Part shown: in pieces, positions 1 to 6,364 of the stretch
Layout of the letters: every line of letters begins with the position of its first letter
Position numbering within the stretch: position 1 is the first letter of the stretch
From: Helicobacteraceae bacterium
GTDB lineage: Bacteria > Campylobacterota > Campylobacteria > Campylobacterales > SZUA-545
Assembly (NCBI GenBank): GCA_011390075.1
Contig: JAABTA010000003.1
Span: 1 to 16,650 of the forward strand
Reading direction: 5' to 3'
DNA: 16,650 nt
Made by a program: the position numbers and the translations under genes
Notes under the pieces: generated by a model
Told to the model about the DNA's origin: nothing
Database searches by the model: none
The model's input: only the letters and a program-made list of their open reading frames with translations

Positions 1-567
1 TTTGTCACCATCAAAGATAACATCATAAGAACCTACCCGATGAAAGGCACTATTGATGCAAGCATTACAGATGCTAAACAGAAAGTTTTAAAGAGTGAAA
101 AAGAGCTGGCAGAGCATGTGATGGTAACAGATCTCTTAAGAAACGATATAGGTATGGTTGCCAATAACATAGAAGTAGAGGATTTTCGCTACATCGATAC
201 AATCCGTGCAGGAGACAAGGAGCTGTTGCAAGTAAGTTCTACTATCCGTGGCACTTTAGATGAAGGCTGGCACTTGCAATTAGCAGAGATCTTAGATGCC
301 TTATTGCCAGCAGGTTCTATCACAGGAACCCCCAAGAAAAAAACTATTGAGATCTTACAGTCTATAGAGGACTATGAGAGAGACTTTTTTACAGGGGTTT
401 TTGGAGTGTACGAAAACAGAAGCCTCACCACAGGTGTAGCCATTCGTTTTATAGAAAAACATGGCAATCAGCTCTACTTTAAAAGTGGTGGTGGCATTAC
501 AGAAGCTAGTATTGCTAGAAGTGAGTATCAAGAGATGAAAGATAAAATCTATGTGCCAACTCTTTGA
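1..567 (+). CDS. pabB: Aminodeoxychorismate synthase component I, C-terminal part (5' end outside window)
   Basis: Frame is open from base 1, so this is the last 188 codons of a longer gene; the first in-frame ATG (base 40) is internal. The enzyme aminates chorismate to 4-amino-4-deoxychorismate, the first step to p-aminobenzoate and folate, using ammonia from a PabA-type glutaminase. Chorismate-binding family signatures seen in order: PMKGT (codons 13-17), EHVMVTDLLRNDIG, STIRG, GSITGTPKKKTIEIL, GVFGVYENR and, near the end, GGGITEASIARSEYQEMKDK. The lysine in PMKGT matches the PIKGT of PabB, whereas anthranilate synthase TrpE has alanine there (PIAGT), so PabB is preferred over TrpE. The 3' end overlaps the next gene by 17 bases, which fits a pABA operon. 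Isochorismate or salicylate synthases are less likely given the neighbour. Confidence 0.9.
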   Translation, partial: FVTIKDNIIRTYPMKGTIDASITDAKQKVLKSEKELAEHVMVTDLLRNDIGMVANNIEVEDFRYIDTIRAGDKELLQVSSTIRGTLDEGWHLQLAEILDALLPAGSITGTPKKKTIEILQSIEDYERDFFTGVFGVYENRSLTTGVAIRFIEKHGNQLYFKSGGGITEASIARSEYQEMKDKIYVPTL

Positions 568-1135
568 GACAATTTTGGTCAAAAATAGACGAGCCCCTTT
601 TTTGCACTTCCACGAACACAGGCTCAACTACACACGAAAAAAGCTCCTAAAACGAAGCGATACACTCAAAATTCCTCCTCCAAAGCCACCCGATCATGGA
701 ACTTATAGGTATAAAGTGGTATATTCTCACACAATAAACTCTTGCGAGTTGACTCCTTACACAAGGACACTCAAGAGAAATATAGTAGCACTGCAAAAAG
801 ATATTCAGTACAATTTTAAGTTTTTAGACAGAGAGTGCTTTGACGCTCTTAGAAGAGAAAATAGCAATTTTGATGATGTTTTGGTTGTAAAAAAGGGGCT
901 AGTAACCGATACTACTATTGCAAATTGTGCCTTTTTTGATGGCACAAAATGGCTGACACCCTCAACCCCTCTTTTACGAGGCACTTGCAGAGAGAGACTG
1001 CTTAGGGCAAAGGCTATTTTTCCAGAGAAAATCTATGTAAAAGATCTACACACCTACTCGCTTGTAGCTTTTTTAAATGGATTAACTGGCTTCTACATTG
1101 CAGGAGAGACAAAAAGGATTATACATGTTAAGTGA
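551..1135 (+). CDS. pabC: Class IV aminotransferase fold protein, probable aminodeoxychorismate lyase
   Basis: A 194-residue PLP-dependent fold-type IV protein, shorter than the roughly 270 residues of E. coli PabC. It probably cleaves aminodeoxychorismate to p-aminobenzoate and pyruvate. FKFLDR (residues 89-94) lines up with the KxLNR segment that holds the Schiff-base lysine, so K90 is the likely PLP lysine. DDVLVVKKGLVTDTTIAN (108-125) is the usual cofactor-binding strand and turn, with Asp120 where longer family members have Glu. TPSTPLLRGTCRERLL (136-151) matches the conserved C-terminal loop. The start lies inside pabB (17-base overlap), suggesting translational coupling. The family also includes branched-chain and D-amino-acid aminotransferases; assignment to pABA synthesis rests mainly on the pabB neighbour. 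Confidence 0.75.
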   Translation: MCQLFETILVKNRRAPFLHFHEHRLNYTRKKLLKRSDTLKIPPPKPPDHGTYRYKVVYSHTINSCELTPYTRTLKRNIVALQKDIQYNFKFLDRECFDALRRENSNFDDVLVVKKGLVTDTTIANCAFFDGTKWLTPSTPLLRGTCRERLLRAKAIFPEKIYVKDLHTYSLVAFLNGLTGFYIAGETKRIIHVK

Positions 1136-1586
1136 TCTACTTAAAAATGAAGAGTTTAAAGATCTCTTATCGGGACACACCGAAGAGATTACCCAATTTT
1201 TAGTTGAAAATGGTATGGATTTTGGAATTCTTTGCAATCTAGCAGAGATTGAGTTTAACCCAGAACTTCCAGAGGAGATTGGCAAAAGCCTAAAACCTTT
1301 GACTCTATTTATCCTCTCAGGATACACCCTAGAAACTGCCTATCTCGATCACGAACAAGAAGCGCTTTTTTTTGAAGCTGGTTTTGGAGAGGATAATTTT
1401 GGCAGTGTAGTCAGTGTTCCACTGGACGCAATTATTCAAATTGCCATTGATGATACAGTGATTCACATCAACCTTGCAGCCTCCATCCAAAAACCAAAAA
1501 ATAAAACCAAAAAGGCAAAAGCTACGATAGAGAAATCGATGAATGCGTTTCTCTCCAATCCAGAAAACGAAAAATTTAAAAAATAG
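1125..1586 (+). CDS. Conserved small soluble protein with an SspB-like segment
   Basis: Predicted 153 residues, no signal peptide or membrane segment. I chose ATG 1125 because AAGGA (1114-1118) sits 6 bases upstream; a TTG at 1098 in the same frame has no comparable site. The start overlaps the stop of the aminotransferase gene by 11 bases. I do not recognise an established family with certainty. The middle (about 45-118) alternates strands and ends in FFEAGFG...VSVPLDAIIQI (82-106), which resembles the part of the ClpXP adaptor SspB where a beta strand leads into VSVPLxAVLAIY. The C-terminus (121-153) is lysine-rich and looks unstructured. The neighbours (pABA genes, dedA) say nothing about its role. 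A delivery or peptide-binding role is inference; hypothetical protein is the safe name. Confidence 0.75.
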   Translation: MLSDLLKNEEFKDLLSGHTEEITQFLVENGMDFGILCNLAEIEFNPELPEEIGKSLKPLTLFILSGYTLETAYLDHEQEALFFEAGFGEDNFGSVVSVPLDAIIQIAIDDTVIHINLAASIQKPKNKTKKAKATIEKSMNAFLSNPENEKFKK

Positions 1587-2105
1587 ATGGAGCTACTCGA
1601 ACACCTTACAACTGCTATTGGAGATCTAGGACTCCTTGGTCTTTTGATAGCAAACTTTTTAATGTTTGCTGTCTTTCCTCTGCCCTCTCAAATTGTGGTA
1701 CTTACCGCGGGGTATCTCTGCGTTACTGGGGAGATGAGCTTTGTGCCAGCACTGATTTTTGGCACCGCTGGATCCTTTGCTGGCGCCTTGCTTAACTATT
1801 TTGTCGGCAGAAGCCTTGGTGTTAAGCTCGTGCTAAAATATGGAGAGTATATTTTTATTACCAAATCAAGAATTGCTCTTTTGAAACTCTATTTTCAAAA
1901 ATATGGGTGGGTCTCTGTTTTAATTGGCATGTCTTTGCCCTCGATTGGTCAGCTCATCTCTTTGCCAGCAGGAATTGGCAGGATGAATTTTAAAGTCTTT
2001 GCGCTCTCAGCACTAGCGGCCTCTATTATTTGGAACTTCTATTTTCTCTTAATTGGCTATTTTTTAGGAGACACTTTTATTCTCTCTGGCTCTCCAAATA
2101 TGTAG
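1587..2105 (+). CDS. DedA/SNARE-associated family membrane protein
   Basis: A 172-residue inner-membrane protein, a little shorter than the usual 200 or so residues of DedA proteins. DedA/VTT-fold proteins are linked to flipping of undecaprenyl phosphate or phospholipids and to envelope homeostasis. Hydrophobic segments lie near residues 11-45 (a re-entrant type stretch around PLPSQIVVLTAG), 50-78 (ending YFVGRSLG), 108-130 (LPSIGQLISLPAG) and 136-162. The Pro-rich first motif, the GRxxG after the second segment and the PAGxxxM near the third are the family signature. The acidic residue usually after the first Pro motif is Gln35, and the arginines usually flanking the third are absent. ATG follows the previous stop directly (TAGATG) with no clear ribosome site, suggesting coupled translation. 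The last 49 bases overlap the 3' end of the minus-strand EAL gene. Confidence 0.85.
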   Translation: MELLEHLTTAIGDLGLLGLLIANFLMFAVFPLPSQIVVLTAGYLCVTGEMSFVPALIFGTAGSFAGALLNYFVGRSLGVKLVLKYGEYIFITKSRIALLKLYFQKYGWVSVLIGMSLPSIGQLISLPAGIGRMNFKVFALSALAASIIWNFYFLLIGYFLGDTFILSGSPNM

Positions 2106-3763
2106 CCTTGGGCATAATCTACCCCTAATTCTTTCACTAACTCAAATGTCTCTTCATCTTTAACAAACTCAGCCACGACCTTTGCCCCTATCTCTTTTGC
2201 CAGATAGATCATCGATTTCACAATCTTTTTGCTGTTATTATCTTGGCTTAGATCTTTAATAAAGGCGCCATCAATTTTAATAATCTCTGGGGAGAGATCA
2301 AGAAGCCTAGAAAAGTTTGAGTTCTCGCTTCCAAAATCATCAAGGGCAATAACAAAACCCATTTTTTTCAGATTTTCAATCTGTTTTAGAATCATCTGCG
2401 AGTCTCCCACAGTGATTGTCTCTAAGATCTCTAAAGTCACATCTTTTGCCTCTAGTTCAAACTTCTCCAATCTGTTTTTTAAAAAATCGGTAAGATAGCC
2501 CTCGTTGAGATCTTGTTCGGTGATATTGATACTCACAGCAATATTTTTCTTTTGTGCAATCTTAAAACTTTTAGTAATCATCGATTTTGTAATAGCCGTA
2601 AGCAGTCCTGTGTGCCTTGCTGCTTGCAAAAAGTAGGCTGGAGAGTGCACCTCCCCAGCCCCCTCAAGCCTTGCAAGGGCCTCGTATTTCACCACCTCTT
2701 TGGTGTGGATATCGACGATTTTATGAAAGTAAGGAATTACCCCATCTTCATGCAGAAGCTTTTTAAGTTGGTGCACCTTAACAAGATTCTCTCTTTGGTG
2801 CCTTGCGTAGTCTGAATCTGGGTTATAGACCTTATAGAGATTGCCCACCTCCTCTTTAGACTCCTTTACAGCAAGCTTGCCTCCAGAGATGGTATCTTCT
2901 TGGCTATAGCTAATGCCAATAGAAAAATTAATACTCAAATCAACATCCTCAATAGAGATCTGATAGGTTTTAAAAAACGAAGCCACCACCTTGGCAAACT
3001 CTTCTGCTTGGTTTGTAATCTCTCCTTGAAACATCACTCCATACTCATCAGATCCAATTCTATAGAGCGTGGCATTCTCTGGGACAAGGGTATTTAAAAG
3101 CTCCGAGGCACTTTTGAGCACTCTATTACCAAACTCCATGCCATAGGTGGAGTTAATATCCTCGAATCTATCAATATCAAGCACCACAAACGCTTTTTTT
3201 TCAATAAGCTTAAGATCTTCTACCAATGAAAAAAAGTTAGGTAGTGCGGTGAGCTGATCGATTTTGAGCTGTTCTTCTATCTCTCTTGTTTTTGTAGCTA
3301 CCAATCTTTGAAGCTCCGCTTTTTGAAGGTTCTCTTCATCAATTGAGTGAATTTGCGTGGCGATTGTGTAGATAAGGTGCTTAAAATGCTCGTGGTCAAA
3401 TGGCTTGCGCAAAAATCCATCCACCCCTAAATTTAGCGCCTCTATTAAGTTTTCATAGTCGCTATAGGCGGAGCTGATAATCACATGCTGTTTGGGGTTG
3501 ATTTTTTGTATCTCTTTAATGAGAGCAAGACCATTGATCTTTGGTAGAGAGATGTCTGTAATGACAATATCGTAAAAAACTTTTCTCTCTTCATAGAGCC
3601 TTTTATACCGCCCTAGACCGCACGCTCCATCTTGGGCAATATCGGTTTTATAAAAGTAATGAGACAGTACAGACTTCATTCCGCTGCGTATTAAATGGTC
3701 GTCTTCTATGAACAGTACAAGCAGATCTTTAGTTTTTAATTTTACTACTTCTTTATCAAGCAT
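2057..3763 (-). CDS. Response regulator with REC, degenerate GGDEF and EAL domains (c-di-GMP phosphodiesterase)
   Basis: A 568-residue cytoplasmic signalling protein. The REC domain (about 12-135) has the acidic pair ED at 20-21, phospho-acceptor Asp70 in VITDISLP, SSAYSDY (97-103) and Lys120 in RKPF. A predicted coiled coil (140-165) leads to a GGDEF-type domain (about 166-318) whose active-site motif is GSDEY (237-241), so cyclase activity is doubtful. The EAL domain (about 327-560) is intact: EAL (361-363), SINITEQDL, LEILET, ALDDFGSENSNF with DD at 475-476, IIKID (Lys496), AEF (Glu532) and QGYIFGEP. It should hydrolyse c-di-GMP to pGpG under control of a partner histidine kinase not seen here. 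I chose ATG 3763, preceded by GAGTGAG; an in-frame TTG at 3775 would add four residues. Its 3' end is antisense to dedA. Confidence 0.93.
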   Translation of the reverse strand: MLDKEVVKLKTKDLLVLFIEDDHLIRSGMKSVLSHYFYKTDIAQDGACGLGRYKRLYEERKVFYDIVITDISLPKINGLALIKEIQKINPKQHVIISSAYSDYENLIEALNLGVDGFLRKPFDHEHFKHLIYTIATQIHSIDEENLQKAELQRLVATKTREIEEQLKIDQLTALPNFFSLVEDLKLIEKKAFVVLDIDRFEDINSTYGMEFGNRVLKSASELLNTLVPENATLYRIGSDEYGVMFQGEITNQAEEFAKVVASFFKTYQISIEDVDLSINFSIGISYSQEDTISGGKLAVKESKEEVGNLYKVYNPDSDYARHQRENLVKVHQLKKLLHEDGVIPYFHKIVDIHTKEVVKYEALARLEGAGEVHSPAYFLQAARHTGLLTAITKSMITKSFKIAQKKNIAVSINITEQDLNEGYLTDFLKNRLEKFELEAKDVTLEILETITVGDSQMILKQIENLKKMGFVIALDDFGSENSNFSRLLDLSPEIIKIDGAFIKDLSQDNNSKKIVKSMIYLAKEIGAKVVAEFVKDEETFELVKELGVDYAQGYIFGEPERIKVSPKK

Positions 3764-3885
3764 AGTCTCACTCAAACTTTTTATAATTTTATTTCACTTA
3801 ATATACACTTTTCCAACTGAATTCCCGGCATACATTCCATAAAAAGTTTAAAATTTTCAAACCAATTTTTTTATGCAATTTCTAA

Positions 3886-3891
3886 TATAAT
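3886..3891 (+). promoter_or_regulatory. Probable -10 box of the nrdA promoter
   Basis: TATAAT lies 30 bases before the nrdA start, in a 158-base region divergent from the EAL regulator gene. The sequence upstream is a series of A and T runs with no convincing -35 box, as is usual for vegetative promoters of Campylobacterota. I saw no clear NrdR box. Confidence 0.5.
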
Positions 3892-3921
3892 TATTGCCAA
3901 TTATCTTCTAGGGAGATCTTA

Positions 3922-6306
3922 ATGATAACAGTTATTAAAAGAGATGGCAGAAGAGAACCTCTCGACATTTCAAAAATTCAAAAATATACCAAAGAGGCTG
4001 TAAAAGATTTGCAAGGAGTCACCCAATCAGAGCTAGAGCTAGATGCAAAGATCCAGTTTCGCGATGGCATGACCTCCACAGAGATCCAACAAACACTTAT
4101 CCAGACAGCTGTTGATAAAATTGATGTAGATGTTCCCGATTGGACATTTGTTGCCTCAAGGCTTTTTCTTTACGATCTCTACCACAGAGTAGGCAAAGCT
4201 GTCAATGGGCAAAAAGGGACTGTCTACTCCCACCTTAAGCACTACTTTGAGGTGGGTGAGAATGAGGGTAGGATCATCAAAGGCCTCAGTGACAAATACG
4301 ATCTAGAGGCTCTTGACACCTATATCAAACCCGAAAGAGACCTACTGTTTAACTACCTAGGTATCAAAACCCTTTATGACAGGTATTTAATTAAAAATAG
4401 AGAGGGCGAGCCAATTGAGCTGCCTCAGCAGATGTTTATGGCTGTTGCTATGTTTTTGGCACAAAACGAAGAGAACTGCATGGAGTGGGCCAAAAAGTTT
4501 TACGACATACTCTCTAAATTTGAAGTGATGGCAGCAACCCCCACCCTTTCCAATGCCAGAACCCCAAGACACCAGCTCTCCTCATGCTTTGTAGGAGCCA
4601 CAGCGGATAATATCGAAGGTATTTTTGATGGCTACAAAGAGATGGCGCTGCTGTCTAAATATGGTGGCGGTATCGGCTGGGACTGGGGCAAGGTTCGAGC
4701 CAGTGGTTCTTATATTGATGGTCACAAAAACGCTGCAGGCGGGATTGTACCGTTTTTAAAAATCACCAACGATGTAGCCGTAGCAGTCGATCAGCTTGGG
4801 ACGAGAAAAGGGGCTATTAGTGTCTATATTGAGACATGGCACATGGATGTTTTAGACTTTTTAGATCTCAAGAAAAACTCTGGAGAGGAGCGAAGAAGAG
4901 CCCACGATCTCTTTCCATCTTTATGGATTAGCGATCTCTTTATGAAGCGAATAGAGGAGAACGGCGACTGGACACTTTTTTGCCCAAGTGAGTGCCCAGA
5001 TCTCACCGAGACTTTTGGGCTAGATTTTGAACAGCGCTATTTAGCTTACGAAAACGACCCAAAAGTGCCAAAGGTCACTATCAAAGCCAAAGATCTCTGG
5101 AAAAAGATACTTCTTTCCTATTTTGAGACAGGGAGCCCCTTTCTTGCCTTTAAAGACACAGCCAACAGAGCCAACCCAAATAAACACGCTGGAATCATTA
5201 GAAGCTCCAACCTCTGTACAGAGATCTTTCAAAACACCAATCCAAACTACTATAAAGTCAAAGTCACTTTTGATGATCAAGAGGTGGTGCTTTTTGATGA
5301 AGACGAGGCGGTTACAAACGACGCTGGCACAACCAAAAAAGCGAATAAGCTCTCCTCGATTGATTCGCTTAATGGCAAAAAGATCTTTATTGTGGAAAAA
5401 GAGGAGGCCGATGGCAACACCGCTGTGTGTAACCTAGCTAGTGTGAACCTCTCAAGAATCCATACACAAGAGGATATCGAAAGAGTAGTGCCCACAGCTG
5501 TAAGAATGCTCGATAATGTGATTGATCTTAACTTCTATCCCCTAAAAAAGGTCAAAGATACCAACCTGCTCTCCCGGGCTATTGGTTTAGGGGTGATGGG
5601 TGAGGCACAAATGCTAGCAGACAAAAGAGTAGACTGGGGAAGCGAAGAGCACTTTCGTATTATTGATGAAGCTATGGAGATGATCTCGTACAACGCCATT
5701 TTCGCCTCCAGTGATTTAGCTGTTGAAAAAGGGATCTATCCAAACTTTACAGGTTCTAAATGGTCAGAAGGGGTCATGCCAATCGATCTCGCCAACAAGA
5801 GCGCAAAATCCCTTATTGATAGAGGTGGTCTTTTTGGGTATATCTACAACTGGGACGATTTGCGAGCAAAGGTACGAAAACAAGGCATGCGCAACGGCTA
5901 TTTAATGGCGGTGGCTCCCACATCGTCTATCTCAATTCTTACAGGCACAACCCAAACTATTGAGCCAGTGTATAAAAGAAAATGGTTCGAAGAGAACCTC
6001 TCTGGCATGATCCCTGTGGTTGTGCCCAATTTAGGTGTAGAGAACTGGGAGTACTACACACCCGCGTATGAGCTCGAGCAATCCATACTAGTAAAAGCCG
6101 CAGCAATTAGGCAAAAATGGATTGATCAAGGGCAGAGTTTAAATATTTTCTTTACAGTCGACAAAGCAAGTGGTAGAATACTGAATGATCTCTACATGCT
6201 TGCATGGAAACTAGGTTTGAAGTCTACCTATTATCTGCGATCAGAGTCTCCTGAGATTAAAAATGAGGTGATGGATAGAAGCGTAGAGTGCGAGGGTTGC
6301 CAATAA
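3922..6306 (+). CDS. nrdA: Ribonucleoside-diphosphate reductase, alpha subunit (class Ia)
   Basis: A 794-residue catalytic subunit that reduces ribonucleoside diphosphates to deoxyribonucleotides together with the radical-bearing NrdB, which is not in this window. An ATP-cone allosteric domain occupies about residues 1-90. The ten-stranded barrel carries ATPTLSNARTPRHQLSSCF with Cys222 of the redox pair, SKYGGGIGW (245-253), NLCTE (430-434, with thiyl-radical Cys432, Asn430 and Glu434) and CNLASVNL (503-510, second redox Cys503). STYYLR near the C-terminus holds the tyrosine pair of the radical path, and the tail ends CEGCQ, giving the CxxC (790/793) that re-reduces the active site. Between Cys432 and Cys503 there are about 70 residues against about 22 in E. 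coli: an insertion. AGGGAG (3910-3915) lies 6 bases before ATG. Likely transcribed alone, since a new promoter follows. Confidence 0.97.
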   Translation: MITVIKRDGRREPLDISKIQKYTKEAVKDLQGVTQSELELDAKIQFRDGMTSTEIQQTLIQTAVDKIDVDVPDWTFVASRLFLYDLYHRVGKAVNGQKGTVYSHLKHYFEVGENEGRIIKGLSDKYDLEALDTYIKPERDLLFNYLGIKTLYDRYLIKNREGEPIELPQQMFMAVAMFLAQNEENCMEWAKKFYDILSKFEVMAATPTLSNARTPRHQLSSCFVGATADNIEGIFDGYKEMALLSKYGGGIGWDWGKVRASGSYIDGHKNAAGGIVPFLKITNDVAVAVDQLGTRKGAISVYIETWHMDVLDFLDLKKNSGEERRRAHDLFPSLWISDLFMKRIEENGDWTLFCPSECPDLTETFGLDFEQRYLAYENDPKVPKVTIKAKDLWKKILLSYFETGSPFLAFKDTANRANPNKHAGIIRSSNLCTEIFQNTNPNYYKVKVTFDDQEVVLFDEDEAVTNDAGTTKKANKLSSIDSLNGKKIFIVEKEEADGNTAVCNLASVNLSRIHTQEDIERVVPTAVRMLDNVIDLNFYPLKKVKDTNLLSRAIGLGVMGEAQMLADKRVDWGSEEHFRIIDEAMEMISYNAIFASSDLAVEKGIYPNFTGSKWSEGVMPIDLANKSAKSLIDRGGLFGYIYNWDDLRAKVRKQGMRNGYLMAVAPTSSISILTGTTQTIEPVYKRKWFEENLSGMIPVVVPNLGVENWEYYTPAYELEQSILVKAAAIRQKWIDQGQSLNIFFTVDKASGRILNDLYMLAWKLGLKSTYYLRSESPEIKNEVMDRSVECEGCQ

Positions 6307-6321
6307 GGCACAAAATTATTG

Positions 6322-6327
6322 TATAAT
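6322..6327 (+). promoter_or_regulatory. Probable -10 box of the first chemoreceptor gene
   Basis: A perfect TATAAT lies in the 58-base gap between nrdA and the receptor gene, 37 bases before its ATG. There is no terminator hairpin after nrdA, so read-through from nrdA is also possible. A -35 element would fall in the last codons of nrdA and is not distinct. Confidence 0.5.
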
Positions 6328-6364
6328 CAGAAAAAAAAGAAATAAAACAAGAAGGATACAGGTT

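Noticed and set aside
3764..3775. TTG start for the EAL regulator
   Set aside because: It adds only four residues, and the sequence before ATG 3763 (GAGTGAG) gives a better though still modest ribosome site.
3764..3921. Riboswitch or small RNA in the EAL-nrdA intergenic region
   Set aside because: Only A and T runs and a TATAAT box are present; there is no stable hairpin or recognisable aptamer core.
5123..5437. Alternative plus-strand frame inside nrdA near the insertion
   Set aside because: It could suggest a frameshift around the insertion, but the nrdA frame runs through with NLCTE and CNLASVNL both in frame, so it is a shadow.
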